A DNA stretch of 36,589 nt, taken from assembly GCF_004614165.1 (NCBI RefSeq), contig NZ_SPVG01000212.1, forward strand, positions 1-36,589, given 5' to 3'. The notes beneath the pieces are model-generated. The model saw only the letters and a program-made list of their open reading frames with translations, was not told where the DNA came from and ran no database searches. The translations under genes and the position numbers were made by a program. This DNA comes from Duganella callida (lineage in GTDB: Bacteria; Pseudomonadota; Gammaproteobacteria; Burkholderiales; Burkholderiaceae_D). Positions 7,268-15,975 of this stretch are shown here, one piece after another (position 1 is the stretch's first letter; each line of letters opens with the position of its first letter).

Positions 7268-8012
7268 GCGACAAACCGTATTTGTCGGCGGTCTGCTGCA
7301 TGAAAGACGACGCTTTCATTTTCGCGAACTCGTCGCGCAATGCGCGCACCGTGGCGGCCGGGGTGCCCAAGCTGGCCGCCACATAATATTCCCCCACACC
7401 GGGCATGGCGATGGTCCGCTCCAGCAGCCCGCACGAGACGTGCGCGTTGTGGCAGATGGCCTTCATCGACAGTTCCGACGCCACCATCAGATCCACCCGT
7501 CCCGCCACCATCTTGCGCAGATTGGATTCATCCAGCGTGGCCAGGTCGGCCTCCAGCCCCAGTGCGTGCAACTGTTCCTCGACCACGTCGCCGCGTGTGG
7601 CGGCCACCCTGTAGCGGCCCAGGTCGGCCAGCGCGCGCACCTGGACGTCACGGCGCGCCGCCAGCTTGTATACGTAGACGCTGCGCGGCGCGATCGGCGC
7701 GATCCACTGCAACTGGTGCTCGCGCTCGGGCGTGCGCACCACGCTGAAGATCAGCACATTGGGCTGGCTCCTGGCCATGCGGAAGGCGCGGGCCCAAGGA
7801 TAGATGTGTATGCTGTAGCCCGCCTTGGTCCGCCGCAGAGAGGTCTCCACCAGCTCGGTCGAATATCCGGTGATGCGGCCGCACTCAACGTAACTGTAGG
7901 GCGCGAAATCTTCCGTCACCACGGTCAGGACGGGACCGGCCAGTGCCATTACGGACCAGGTCGCTACCAACAGAAACGTAATAATTTGTTTCCACATGTT
8001 AAGAAAAACCAT
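7260..8012 (-). CDS. periplasmic solute-binding protein, family 3-like
   Basis: The 250-residue protein has a signal peptide (FLLVATWSVMALAGP) and the features of amino-acid-type family 3 binding proteins: VTEDFAPYSYVECGRITGYSTELVE at the N-terminus, YPWARAF, and a later LADLGRYRVAATRGD hinge-type segment. Many betaproteobacterial members are single genes not linked to an ABC transporter, and no permease or ATPase is nearby here, so the role is uncertain (uptake or sensing). The ATG at 8012 is supported by GGAAA 4 bases upstream. A second in-frame ATG at 7999 lies within a duplicated start-site sequence (see the repeat entry). It overlaps the convergent MFS gene by 8 bases. Confidence 0.8.
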   Translation of the reverse strand: MVFLNMWKQIITFLLVATWSVMALAGPVLTVVTEDFAPYSYVECGRITGYSTELVETSLRRTKAGYSIHIYPWARAFRMARSQPNVLIFSVVRTPEREHQLQWIAPIAPRSVYVYKLAARRDVQVRALADLGRYRVAATRGDVVEEQLHALGLEADLATLDESNLRKMVAGRVDLMVASELSMKAICHNAHVSCGLLERTIAMPGVGEYYVAASLGTPAATVRALRDEFAKMKASSFMQQTADKYGLSLR

Positions 8013-8026
8013 TTTGTTTCCACATG
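7985..8026. repeat. 14-bp direct repeat at the start of the solute-binding protein gene
   Basis: TTTGTTTCCACATG occurs at 7985-7998 and again at 8013-8026, 28 bases apart. On the minus strand each copy encodes ATG TGG AAA CAA, so the start region of the gene is partly duplicated. The upstream copy opens an 8-codon frame, MWKQNGFS, closed by TAA. The downstream copy continues into the real protein. The upstream copy also supplies the GGAAA ribosome site for the ATG at 8012. Confidence 0.6.
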
Positions 8027-8110
8027 GAACTATTTTACGTTAGAATAATTGTAGCTAGAAGTTCCCGTATTTAATTTACTAACCTTAACAGATCCGAAAG
8101 GGAGAAGTGC

Positions 8111-8299
8111 ATGAATTCCAGAAATATGGATGCTGCCTGCCTGCGCGCCCTGCGCCGTCGTGGCCATTCCGACTCCAGCATAGCCGCCATGACGCCCGAG
8201 GAGGCGTTCTGCGAATATTGCGCCTACCACGGGATCATGAATCTATCCCCATCCAAGCTGGAAATGCTAGACAAGCTGCGCGGCGAGGCCGGCAAATAA
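8111..8299 (+). CDS. small hypothetical protein, 62 aa
   Basis: The ATG at 8111 follows AAAGGGAGAAGTGC, a good ribosome site. The predicted protein is soluble, has four cysteines (AACLRA, FCEYCAY) and contains the motif MTPEEAFCEYCAYHGI. Its tail is a lysine- and leucine-rich helix (SKLEMLDKLRGEAG). The CxxC-like EYCAY region may hint at metal binding or simply structural cysteines. I do not recognise a family. It is divergent from the solute-binding protein and followed by a bidirectional terminator. Confidence 0.65.
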   Translation: MNSRNMDAACLRALRRRGHSDSSIAAMTPEEAFCEYCAYHGIMNLSPSKLEMLDKLRGEAGK

Positions 8300-8357
8300 A
8301 CTGATTCAGCCGGCGGCGCGGCGCATGCCTGCGGTCCCCGGTCGCAACAACCCAGCG

Positions 8358-8388
8358 AAAAAAAAGCCACGTTCAACGTGGCTTTTCT
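8358..8388. terminator. bidirectional Rho-independent terminator
   Basis: AAAAGCCACGTT pairs perfectly with AACGTGGCTTTT around a minimal loop. A-rich sequence lies on the left and T-rich on the right, so it can stop transcription from both directions. It lies between the 62-aa gene (plus) and the DUF3297 gene (minus), which converge here. Confidence 0.85.
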
Positions 8389-8403
8389 GAAACTGCTGTG
8401 TGA

Positions 8404-8652
8404 TCAACGGTAAAACGGCTCGACGGTACCCTTCAGCTTGATCAGCATGGGGTTGCCGTGGCGGTCCAGCGCCTTGCCGGCCGGGACCTTGATCCAGCCT
8501 TCGCTGATGCAGTACTCATCTACATCGTTGCGCTCTTTGCCGTTGAAATTGATGCCGATGTCGTGTTCGAACACGGCAGCAACGTGGAATTTGCTGCGTG
8601 GATCGATCGACAGACGGTCCGGCAGCGGTGGGAGTTGGATAGTATCGTTCAT
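8404..8652 (-). CDS. DUF3297 family protein
   Basis: The 82-residue soluble protein matches the conserved small proteobacterial family DUF3297. Recognisable blocks are LPPLPDRLSIDPRSKFH, GINFNGKERNDVDEYCISEGWIKV and GNPMLIKLKGTVEPFYR. The function of the family is unknown. The start ATG lies 12 bases past the end of the upstream antiporter gene on the same strand, so it may be read from the antiporter transcript. A strong terminator follows it. Confidence 0.85.
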   Translation of the reverse strand: MNDTIQLPPLPDRLSIDPRSKFHVAAVFEHDIGINFNGKERNDVDEYCISEGWIKVPAGKALDRHGNPMLIKLKGTVEPFYR

Positions 8653-8664
8653 CCCGCCATTATA

Positions 8665-9870
8665 TCAGCTGGTTTTGAAGATCAGTTGCGCCGCGCGCTG
8701 CAATTTCGGCGCCACCATCGGCACCGTCAGCATGGTGCTGCCGATGGCCATCAGCAGCAGCGCGGTGAAGGTCTCGCTGGTGATGATCTGCTTGTCCAGC
8801 AGGATGTTGACGAAGATGATCATGATCAGCGCCTTGGTCTGCAGCAGCCAGCCGATGATCGACGCCTCGCCCGGCCCCCACTTCAGAATGCGGCCGGCGA
8901 TGTGGATGCCCGCCAGCTTGCCCGACACCGACGCCACCAGCAGCACCAGCGCCACCACGAACACCGCCGGGCCGCCGACCGCCCAGTTGGTGCGCAGCCC
9001 GGTGCTGAGGAAGAACACCGGCATCACCGCCATCAGCACGTTCGCGCGCAGGAAGTCCATCTTCTGCTGGTCGAACCACTCGGCATCCATCACCGCGCCG
9101 GCCAGGAAGGCGCCGACCATGTAATGCAGCCCAGCCCAGTCGGCCGCGAAGGCGCACACCGCCAGCCAGATGAACGACACATACCAGCGGTCACGCTCCT
9201 CGATGCGCACCATCAGCTTGCGGAACAGCCAGGTGGCAAACGCAAACGCCACCAGGAAGCCGCCCTGACGGCCGACGCGGTCCCAGTCCAGCATGATCAC
9301 CGCCAGCACACCCCAGATGGCGATGTCGTCCAGGCTGGCGTAACGCAGGATGCGCTGGCCGATCGGCTGGCGCAGGATCTCCAGTTTTTCCATCAGCAGG
9401 ATGAGGATCGGCAGCGCCGTCACGGCGCAGGCCATGCCCACGCCCAGCACGAACTGCCAGCTGTGCGCCTTCGGCCCCATCCAGCCGGCGTAGCCGAGCA
9501 TACCGAGCGCGGCGACGCAGCCGAACGCCAGCGGCGTGCCAAGCGCCAGACCGGCGGTGATGACGCTTTCACGACGGTGCTGCCAGGCCTTCTTCAGATC
9601 CAGCTCCACGCCGGCGATCATCACGAACATCATCACCGCCCACCAGGCGATACCGTTGAGCGACTGCACCACCTGCGGATTGAAGACGAAGCTGTAGTAA
9701 TCGGGGAACGCGCGGCCCATGATGCCCGGCCCCAGCAAGATGCCGGCAATGATCTGCACCACCACCAGCGGCGCATAGTAATCGGTGCCGCCCAGCCGCC
9801 AGATCAGGTAGGGCACGCTGAATATGATCACCATCGCGATCAGGAAGATTTCGGTTGTTCCCATGTGCAT
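8665..9870 (-). CDS. CPA2-type monovalent cation/proton antiporter
   Basis: The 401-residue inner-membrane protein has about twelve helices and belongs to the sodium/hydrogen exchanger superfamily. Diagnostic segments are IIAGILLGPGIMG, MMFVMIAGVELDLKKAW and the charged pair in RYASLDDIAIWG, which corresponds to the ion-binding acidic residues of CPA antiporters. MVGAFLAGAVM and MPVFFLSTGLRTNW follow. There is no C-terminal TrkA/RCK domain, so regulation by nucleotide binding is unlikely. The ATG at 9870 has AAGGAGG 7 bases upstream. The gene is divergent from marR, and the shared promoter region suggests MarR control. Confidence 0.88.
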   Translation of the reverse strand: MHMGTTEIFLIAMVIIFSVPYLIWRLGGTDYYAPLVVVQIIAGILLGPGIMGRAFPDYYSFVFNPQVVQSLNGIAWWAVMMFVMIAGVELDLKKAWQHRRESVITAGLALGTPLAFGCVAALGMLGYAGWMGPKAHSWQFVLGVGMACAVTALPILILLMEKLEILRQPIGQRILRYASLDDIAIWGVLAVIMLDWDRVGRQGGFLVAFAFATWLFRKLMVRIEERDRWYVSFIWLAVCAFAADWAGLHYMVGAFLAGAVMDAEWFDQQKMDFLRANVLMAVMPVFFLSTGLRTNWAVGGPAVFVVALVLLVASVSGKLAGIHIAGRILKWGPGEASIIGWLLQTKALIMIIFVNILLDKQIITSETFTALLLMAIGSTMLTVPMVAPKLQRAAQLIFKTS

Positions 9871-9968
9871 GGAATGCCTCCTTGTTATGTAATTATGTAA
9901 TATCGACGAGTTTAGCTTAATAACAACTGATTGCGATAGTGATAGTGTAAAAAAGCTACAAAGCGATT

Positions 9969-10001
9969 GCTTATTACTTGCTTATTACTTGCTTATTACT
10001 T
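9969..10001. repeat. three 11-bp tandem repeats in the antiporter/marR promoter region
   Basis: GCTTATTACTT is repeated three times without spacing (9969-9979, 9980-9990, 9991-10001). The 11-bp period is about one helical turn, so three sites would face the same side of DNA. The array lies between the divergent antiporter and marR genes, directly beside a CTTGATCAAG palindrome. Confidence 0.85.
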
Positions 10002-10024
10002 GCTTGATCAAGTATTATTCAAGC
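10002..10024. promoter_or_regulatory. candidate MarR operator
   Basis: CTTGATCAAG (10003-10012) is a perfect palindrome, and TTCAAGC follows 8 bases later as a second half-site. MarR-family dimers commonly bind such TTG/CAA palindromes in their own divergent promoters. It is 22 bases before the GAGGAGG ribosome site of marR. Confidence 0.5.
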
Positions 10025-10046
10025 ATTAATCAACGAGGAGGCAATC

Positions 10047-10499
10047 ATGAACGAATCGACAATCAGTCCCAGCCTTGAATTCACCCTGCGTCTGGCGCGC
10101 GCGCAAGCGACGCTGGTGCGGCGTCTGGACCAGGTGCTGGGCGGCTACCACGGCATCAGCTTCAGCGACTTCATGCTGCTGCACTACCTGAACCGCGCGC
10201 CGGGCGGCCGCCTGCGCCGCGTCGACCTGGCGGAGCGCCAGGGGCTGACCGCGTCCGGTGTCACCCGCACCCTGCTGCCGTTGGAGAAAATCGGTCTGGT
10301 CGAACGTCAGCAGGACCCGCGCGACGCGCGCGTCGCTTACGCGGCCATCACCGACACCGGTCGCGAGCTGCTGCTCAACGCCACCACCGTCGCCGAGCAA
10401 ATCAGCAAGGACCTGCTGCGCAGCTGTCCGCCTTCGCAATTCGATGACCTCAGCAGCGCGCTGGCCCTGATCGCCGGCATGAACGCCACCAATTCCTGA
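10047..10499 (+). CDS. MarR-family transcriptional regulator
   Basis: The 150-residue protein has the MarR winged-helix fold. The segment DFMLLHYLNRAPGGRLRRVDLAERQGLTASGVTRTLLPLEKIGLVERQ contains the recognition helix (about residues 65-80). QQDPRDARVAYAAITDTGREL is the wing and the following helix, with the conserved D-x-R. It probably acts as a ligand-responsive repressor of its own gene, the MFS transporter 13 bases downstream and perhaps the divergent antiporter. The ATG is preceded by a perfect GAGGAGG at 7-base spacing. Confidence 0.92.
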   Translation: MNESTISPSLEFTLRLARAQATLVRRLDQVLGGYHGISFSDFMLLHYLNRAPGGRLRRVDLAERQGLTASGVTRTLLPLEKIGLVERQQDPRDARVAYAAITDTGRELLLNATTVAEQISKDLLRSCPPSQFDDLSSALALIAGMNATNS

Positions 10500-10512
10500 C
10501 ACGGAGGGCCAG

Positions 10513-11853
10513 ATGGCCGACCAAGACCTGCCGCGCGCGGCACTGAAGCGCGACCCGAATTTCAAATGGCTGATGCGCGGCGGCGTGATCTCCATGCTGG
10601 GCGACCAGATGAGCATGATCGCCCTGCCCTGGCTGGTGCTCAAGCTGAGCGGCGACACGTTGGCCCTGGGCCTGGTGATCGCGCTGATGAGCGTACCGCG
10701 CGCGGTCTTCATCCTGATCGGCGGCGCGCTGGTCGACCGCTATTCGCCCAAGCACGTGCTCATGCTCAGCAAGTACGCCAATGCCGTGCTGCTCGCCTTA
10801 CTGACACTGCTGGTGCTGAAGACATCGTCCTCGCCCACCGTACCGCTCGGCGATTCGTTATCGCTTACCGTCGCCATGACGCCGCAGCTCACGCTGGACC
10901 TGATCTACGCGCTGGCGCTGGGCCTGGGGCTGGCGCAAGCCTTCGGCATGCCGTCCGCGACCTCGATCATGCCGCTGGCGATCGCGCCAGCGCATCTGCA
11001 GGCGGCCAACGGCATGCTGATGGGATTGCGGCAGGTGTCGATGCTGATCGGTCCACTGCTGGCGGCCGGGTTGCTGGCGGTGGCCGGCAACGGCAACGGC
11101 GTCGTCAGCGACGCGCGCGGCCTGGCGCTGGCCTTCGGCTTCGACTGCCTCAGCTTCGTGGTCTCGGCGTGGACGCTGTCCAAGGTGCGGCTGCTGCCAC
11201 GGCCGGCGCCGGCGTCGGCCGAACCGCAGCAATCCGTACTGCGCTCGGTCGGCGCCGGCCTGCGCATGGTGTGGGACGACGTGCCGCTGCGCATGTGCTT
11301 CATCTACTGGGGCACGGTGTCGCTGTTCATCGGCGGCGCCATGCAGGTGGCGATTCCGGTGCTGGCCAACGACCTGCACGGCGCCTCGACACTGGGCCTG
11401 ATGATGGGCGCGCACGGCGCCGGCACCCTGCTCGGCATGGGCGTCGCCGCCAAGGTGGGCGCGCGCCTGCGCTTCGCCACCTTCGGCGCGATGATACTGC
11501 TGGTCGACGCGCTGGCCGGCCTGCTGCTGATGCCTCTGGGCCTGGTGCATGCGGCCTGGCAGGCGTGCGCGCTGATGCTGACACTGGGCCTGCTGGGCGG
11601 CTACATGCAGATCAACGTCTTCACCTGGATACAGCGGCGCGTGCCGCCGCACATGATGGGCCGCGCCATGAGCATCTTCATGTTCATCTTCATGGGACTG
11701 GCGCCGTTGTCGGCGGCGGCCACCGGCTGGCTGCTGACGCTACTGACGCTGTCGCAATTGTTCCTCGGTGGTGGCATGATACTGATGCTGTTCGCAGCGG
11801 GCGCCTATCTGTTTACGCCCATGCGCACCATCACCTCGCCCCAACCGCAATAA
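10513..11853 (+). CDS. MFS transporter (MFS_3/EntS-like)
   Basis: The 446-residue product is a twelve-helix major facilitator. Features are a first helix SMLGDQMSMIALPWLVLKLSG, loop 2-3 GGALVDRYSPKHVLMLS and a long hydrophobic C-terminal half. It is nearest to the MFS_3 efflux group that includes the enterobactin exporter EntS and many multidrug pumps. A GGAGGG ribosome site lies 4 bases before the ATG. It is in an operon with marR upstream and a LysR gene 9 bases downstream, so MarR is the likely controller. The substrate is unknown. Confidence 0.88.
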   Translation: MADQDLPRAALKRDPNFKWLMRGGVISMLGDQMSMIALPWLVLKLSGDTLALGLVIALMSVPRAVFILIGGALVDRYSPKHVLMLSKYANAVLLALLTLLVLKTSSSPTVPLGDSLSLTVAMTPQLTLDLIYALALGLGLAQAFGMPSATSIMPLAIAPAHLQAANGMLMGLRQVSMLIGPLLAAGLLAVAGNGNGVVSDARGLALAFGFDCLSFVVSAWTLSKVRLLPRPAPASAEPQQSVLRSVGAGLRMVWDDVPLRMCFIYWGTVSLFIGGAMQVAIPVLANDLHGASTLGLMMGAHGAGTLLGMGVAAKVGARLRFATFGAMILLVDALAGLLLMPLGLVHAAWQACALMLTLGLLGGYMQINVFTWIQRRVPPHMMGRAMSIFMFIFMGLAPLSAAATGWLLTLLTLSQLFLGGGMILMLFAAGAYLFTPMRTITSPQPQ

Positions 11854-11862
11854 GGAACACGC

Positions 11863-12825
11863 ATGGAAACCAAATGGCTGGAAGACTTCATCTCGCTGGT
11901 GGAGACCAATAACTTCAGCCGCTCGGCGGCGCTGCGCCACGTGACGCAGCCCGCCTTTTCGCGCCGCATCCAGTCACTGGAAAACTGGCTGGGCACCGAC
12001 CTGATCGATCGCACCTCCTATCCCACCCGCCTGACGCCGGCCGGCGTGGTGTTCTACGAGCAGGCGCTGGAGATGCTCTCGAAAATCAATGGCGCGCGTG
12101 AACTGCTGCGCTCCAAGCGCGCGGCGGCGCAGACCAGCATCGACCTGGCCGTGCCGCACACACTGTCGCTGACTTTCGTGCCAAAGTGGCTCACCTCACT
12201 GGAAGACAACTTCGCGCCTATCCGCAGCCGCCTGATGGCGCTCAACGTGCACGACGCCGTGCTGCAACTGGTCGAAGGCGGCTGCGACCTGCTGCTGTGC
12301 TACCACCATCCACGCCAGCCGGTGCAGCTCGATCCGGGCCGCTACGACATGCTGGTGCTGGGCCGCGAATCGCTGCGCGCCTACGCGCGCTGCGACAAGA
12401 ACAAGGTGCCCGAATTCCGCCTGCCCGGCACCAAGCGCGCCCCCTTGCCGTTTTTGTCATACACGAACAACGCCTACCTGGGCCGCATGGTGGAGCTGAT
12501 CCTGGGCGACGCCAAAACGCCGCTGCACCTGGAGCCGCATTACGAAACCGACATGGCGGAAGGCCTGAAGATGATGGCGCTGGAAGGGCGCGGCATCGCC
12601 TTCCTGCCCGAATCGGCGGTCACGCGCGAACTCAAACAGAAGCAGCTGGCGCGCGCCGACGGCGACACGGCGGACTGGGAAATCGAAATGGACATCCGCC
12701 TGTACCGCGAGCGCCCATCCGCTTCGCGGCCCGGCAAGGCCATCGTCGAACGGCTGTGGCACTTCCTCGAACAGCAGCAGCACGGCGGCGCGGGCAAACG
12801 CCGCGTGCCGGTATCGGAACGCTAA
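11863..12825 (+). CDS. LysR-family regulator, HypT (YjiE)-like
   Basis: The 320-residue protein begins METKWLEDFISLVETNNFSRSAALRHVTQPAFSRRI, a LysR helix-turn-helix that closely matches the opening of the hypochlorite-responsive regulator HypT. Other shared blocks are AVPHTLSLTFVPKWL, SYTNNAYLGRMVELIL and MALEGRGIAFLPESAV of the substrate-binding-like domain. HypT in E. coli is activated by methionine oxidation under HOCl stress. Whether this homologue senses the same signal is inference. It lies 9 bases after the MFS gene in the marR operon, an unusual position because LysR genes are often divergent from their targets. Confidence 0.82.
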   Translation: METKWLEDFISLVETNNFSRSAALRHVTQPAFSRRIQSLENWLGTDLIDRTSYPTRLTPAGVVFYEQALEMLSKINGARELLRSKRAAAQTSIDLAVPHTLSLTFVPKWLTSLEDNFAPIRSRLMALNVHDAVLQLVEGGCDLLLCYHHPRQPVQLDPGRYDMLVLGRESLRAYARCDKNKVPEFRLPGTKRAPLPFLSYTNNAYLGRMVELILGDAKTPLHLEPHYETDMAEGLKMMALEGRGIAFLPESAVTRELKQKQLARADGDTADWEIEMDIRLYRERPSASRPGKAIVERLWHFLEQQQHGGAGKRRVPVSER

Positions 12826-12844
12826 CTATGCGTTTTTTGCATAG
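12826..12844. terminator. hairpin after the LysR gene
   Basis: CTATGC and GCATAG form a 6-bp stem around a G-T6 loop directly after the stop codon. The T-run is in the loop rather than after the stem, so it may be only a weak terminator. Confidence 0.3.
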
Positions 12845-12905
12845 CCGAATGCGCATACAGCATTGGCCGCCTTAAATGCCCAGGCGTAGGATTCGAGCCA
12901 CTTGA

Positions 12906-12924
12906 GCGCTGCCACGAGCAGCGC
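12906..12924 (+). promoter_or_regulatory. hairpin in the untranslated region of glutamate dehydrogenase
   Basis: GCGCTG and CAGCGC are perfectly paired around a 7-base loop, 32 bases before the ATG and 19 bases before the GGGAG ribosome site. It may affect mRNA stability or initiation. No known riboswitch was recognised. Confidence 0.3.
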
Positions 12925-12956
12925 CCAGCCAAACGAATCCAACGGGAGCCTTGAGC

Positions 12957-14252
12957 ATGACCTCTGTACCAGCACAACACGCACTGCCTTCCTACCTCAA
13001 CGCCGAAGATCTCGGCCCATGGGGTGTCTACCTGCAGCAGATCGACCGCGTCACCCCGCACCTCGGCAGCCTGTCGCGCTGGGTCGAAACCCTCAAGCGC
13101 CCCAAGCGCATCCTGACCGTCGACGTGCCGATCGAGCGTGACGACGGCACCATCGCCCACTACGAAGGCTACCGCGTGCAGCACAACATGTCGCGCGGTC
13201 CGGGCAAGGGCGGCGTGCGCTTCCACCAGGACGTGACCCTGTCCGAAGTGATGGCGCTGTCGGCCTGGATGACCGTCAAGAATGCCGCCGTCAACGTGCC
13301 GTACGGCGGCGCCAAGGGCGGTATCCGTGTCGATCCTAAAACCCTGTCGCGCGGCGAACTGCAGCGCCTGACCCGCCGCTACACCAGCGAAATCAGCCTG
13401 ATCATCGGCCCGAACAAGGATATCCCGGCGCCGGACGTCAACACCAACGAACAGGTGATGGCCTGGATGATGGACTCCTACGCCATGATCGAAGGTAACC
13501 TGTCGACCGGCGTGGTGACCGGCAAACCGATCTCGCTGGGCGGCTCGCTGGGCCGCCGCGAAGCGACCGGCCGTGGCGTGTTCGTGGTCGGCCGCGAAGC
13601 CGCCGCCAAGCGCGGCGTGGCGATCGAAGGCGCCCGTGTCGCCGTACAGGGCTTCGGCAATGTCGGCGGCGTGGCAGCAACCATGTTCGCCGAAGCCGGC
13701 GCCGAGGTGATCGCAGTGCAGGACCACACCGGCACCATCGTCCACCAGGGTGGCCTGGACGTCGCCCTGCTGCATAAATTCGTGGCCGAAACCGGTGGCG
13801 TCGCCAACTTCCCTGGTGCCGAGCAGACGATCGGCCGTGACGGTTTCTGGGACATCGAGTCCGACATCCTGATCCCGGCCGCCCTGGAACAGCAGATTAC
13901 TGCCGCCAACGCGCCGCGTATTCGCACCAAAATCATCCTGGAAGGCGCCAACGGCCCCACCACGCCGGAGGCCGACGACATCCTGACCGACAAGGACGTG
14001 CTGATCGTTCCTGACGTCCTCGCCAACGCGGGCGGCGTAACCGTGTCATACTTCGAGTGGGTGCAGGATTTCTCCAGCTTCTTCTGGACGGAAGATGAAA
14101 TTAATGCACGCTTGACCCGCATCATGCAGGATGCATTCAATGCCGTATGGGCCGTTGCGCAGGATAAGAAAGTCACGCTGCGAACCGCCACCTTCATTCT
14201 CGCTTGCACCCGAGTGCTGCAGGCGCGTGAAGTTCGTGGCCTCTACCCATAA
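12957..14252 (+). CDS. gdhA: glutamate dehydrogenase (Glu/Leu/Phe/Val dehydrogenase family)
   Basis: The 431-residue enzyme interconverts glutamate and 2-oxoglutarate plus ammonia, linking nitrogen and carbon metabolism in the cytoplasm. [11 protein letters not shown] (80-90) and the catalytic lysine in [10 protein letters not shown] (K120) identify the family. [13 protein letters not shown] holds the catalytic aspartate. [11 protein letters not shown] is the Rossmann dinucleotide motif. The ATG at 12957 is chosen because GGGAG lies 8 bases upstream; an in-frame TTG six bases earlier is too close to it. Coenzyme preference (NAD or NADP) cannot be decided by eye. The malic enzyme follows 84 bases later on the same strand. 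Confidence 0.93.
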   Translation: MTSVPAQHALPSYLNAEDLGPWGVYLQQIDRVTPHLGSLSRWVETLKRPKRILTVDVPIERDDGTIAHYEGYRVQHNMSRGPGKGGVRFHQDVTLSEVMALSAWMTVKNAAVNVPYGGAKGGIRVDPKTLSRGELQRLTRRYTSEISLIIGPNKDIPAPDVNTNEQVMAWMMDSYAMIEGNLSTGVVTGKPISLGGSLGRREATGRGVFVVGREAAAKRGVAIEGARVAVQGFGNVGGVAATMFAEAGAEVIAVQDHTGTIVHQGGLDVALLHKFVAETGGVANFPGAEQTIGRDGFWDIESDILIPAALEQQITAANAPRIRTKIILEGANGPTTPEADDILTDKDVLIVPDVLANAGGVTVSYFEWVQDFSSFFWTEDEINARLTRIMQDAFNAVWAVAQDKKVTLRTATFILACTRVLQAREVRGLYP

Positions 14253-14336
14253 GCATCGGAATCCCCAGCAGTTTGCGCCTGTACCTGCCCCTGGCTCGTA
14301 CGGGCGTTTTTCGCTTTATAAGGAATACAAGACAAC

Positions 14337-15569
14337 ATGACCACGATAGAACAAAAGGCACTCGCCTACCACCGTGCCGGCAGCGCCGGCAAGATCGCCA
14401 CCGAGATCACCAAGAGCGTCAGCACCCAGGAAGACCTGGCGCTGGCATACTCGCCCGGCGTTGCAGCGCCCTGCGTCGAGATCAAGCGCGATCCGGCCAA
14501 GGCCTACGAATACACCGCCAAGGGCAATCTGGTGGGCGTCATCACCAACGGCAGCGCGGTGCTCGGCCTGGGCAACATCGGTGCGCTGGCCGGCAAGCCG
14601 GTGATGGAAGGTAAAGTGGTGCTGTTCAAGAAGTTCGCCGGCATCGACGCCTTCGACATCGAAGTCGACGAGAGCGATCCGGACAAGCTGGTGGACATCA
14701 TCGCCGCATTGCATCCGACCTTCGGCGGCATCAACCTGGAAGACATCAAGGCTCCCGAGTGCTTCTACATCGAACGCAAGCTGCGCGAGCGCCTGTCGAT
14801 TCCGGTGTTCCATGACGACCAGCACGGCACCGCCATCGTGGTCGGCGCCGGCATGCTGAACGCGATCGAAATGACCGGCCGCGACATCGCCACCGTGAAG
14901 ATCGTCTGCTCCGGCGCCGGCGCGGCAGCCGTCGCCTGTCTGGAACTGCTGGTGGACCTGGGCGCGCAGCGCAAGAACATCTACGTCTGCGACAGCAAGG
15001 GCGTGCTGACCACCGCGCGCAACCTGGACGGCGAAAAGGCCGCCTGGGCGCAGGACACCAGCGCCGCCACCCTGTCGGACGTGATGGAAGGCGCCGACGT
15101 GTTCCTGGGCGTCTCCGGCCCGGGCGTGATGTCGCAGGCCGACGTGCAGCGCATGAAGGCGCAGCCGATCGTCTTCACCCTGGCCAATCCGGAACCGGAA
15201 CTGCGTCCGGAACTGGTGCGCGAAGTGGCGCCGGACGCGATCATCGCCACCGGCCGGTCGGACTACCCGAACCAGATCAACAACGCGCTGTGCTTCCCCT
15301 ACCTGTTCCGCGCGGCGCTGGACTCGGGCGCCACCACCATCAACACGGAAATGAAGCGTGCCTGCGTGGTTGCGCTGGCCGACATGGCGCGCAGCGACGC
15401 CCGCTTCAGCAAGGACTACATCGTCCCCGGCCTGCTGGACCCGCGCCTGCTGAGCGGCGTCACGCCGAAGATCGCCACCGCCGCCTGGCGCAGCGGCGTC
15501 GCGCGCAAACAGCTGATCGAAGCCGACTACGCCGACGACCTGAAGGATCTGGCCGAATCGCTGCTGTAA
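14337..15569 (+). CDS. malic enzyme, single-domain form
   Basis: The 410-residue enzyme decarboxylates malate to pyruvate with NAD(P) reduction. Family blocks include [27 protein letters not shown] with the catalytic lysine region, [12 protein letters not shown] and the metal-binding FHDDQHGTA. The nucleotide site is [17 protein letters not shown], and [10 protein letters not shown] also matches. Bacterial MaeB proteins often carry a C-terminal phosphotransacetylase-like domain and reach about 760 residues. Here the reading frame ends after the catalytic part and is followed directly by a terminator, so it is the short form and not a truncation with remnants. AAGGA precedes the ATG. Coenzyme preference is uncertain. 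Confidence 0.92.
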   Translation: MTTIEQKALAYHRAGSAGKIATEITKSVSTQEDLALAYSPGVAAPCVEIKRDPAKAYEYTAKGNLVGVITNGSAVLGLGNIGALAGKPVMEGKVVLFKKFAGIDAFDIEVDESDPDKLVDIIAALHPTFGGINLEDIKAPECFYIERKLRERLSIPVFHDDQHGTAIVVGAGMLNAIEMTGRDIATVKIVCSGAGAAAVACLELLVDLGAQRKNIYVCDSKGVLTTARNLDGEKAAWAQDTSAATLSDVMEGADVFLGVSGPGVMSQADVQRMKAQPIVFTLANPEPELRPELVREVAPDAIIATGRSDYPNQINNALCFPYLFRAALDSGATTINTEMKRACVVALADMARSDARFSKDYIVPGLLDPRLLSGVTPKIATAAWRSGVARKQLIEADYADDLKDLAESLL

Positions 15570-15570
15570 C

Positions 15571-15610
15571 AATCCGGGGTCAGGTCCGGCAACTGGACGC
15601 GACCCCGATT
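15571..15610. terminator. bidirectional hairpin of the GGGGTCAG repeat type
   Basis: AATCCGGGGTC (15571-15581) pairs with GACCCCGATT (15601-15610), with an inner GTCC/GGAC pairing around GGCAACT. It starts one base after the malic enzyme stop and ends on the stop codon of the convergent DUF3147 gene, so it probably terminates both. It shares the CCGGGGTCAG core with elements at 29530, 31196 and 32951. Confidence 0.6.
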
Positions 15611-15960
15611 TAAAGCAGCTCTATGCCAAACCGTCTCACCACCAGCGCGAATGCGCCAAACGACACGATGGTGATGGCCACGCACGCCAGCAGGCTGCCC
15701 CAGAAGCCCAGCCGCGGCAGCAATGCTGGAAACGCCAGGAACATGGGCAAGGTCGGCACCACGTACCAGAATGTGTACCAGGCGTGATTGGCGATTTTCT
15801 GCTCGCTCTGATTTTCCACGTGCAGCCAGATCAGCGCCAGCAACGTCACCAGCGGCAGCGCGGCGACCAGCGCGCCTATCCTGTCGCTGCGCCTGGCAAA
15901 TTCGGAGACGACGATGACGATCGCCGATGTCAGTAGGTATTTCGTCAATAGCCAAGCCAT
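15610..15960 (-). CDS. DUF3147 family membrane protein
   Basis: The 116-residue inner-membrane protein has about four hydrophobic segments. It matches the DUF3147 family through MAWLLTKYLLTSAIVIVVSE, RSDRIGALVAALPLVTLLALIWLHVE and IANHAWYTFWYVVPTLPMFL. Family function is unknown. The ATG at 15960 follows AGGAGG at 6-base spacing. A possible 30-residue membrane peptide ends 15 bases upstream, so the two could be co-translated. Its stop overlaps the bidirectional terminator hairpin. Confidence 0.85.
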   Translation of the reverse strand: MAWLLTKYLLTSAIVIVVSEFARRSDRIGALVAALPLVTLLALIWLHVENQSEQKIANHAWYTFWYVVPTLPMFLAFPALLPRLGFWGSLLACVAITIVSFGAFALVVRRFGIELL

Positions 15961-15975
15961 ACCGTACCTCCTGCC

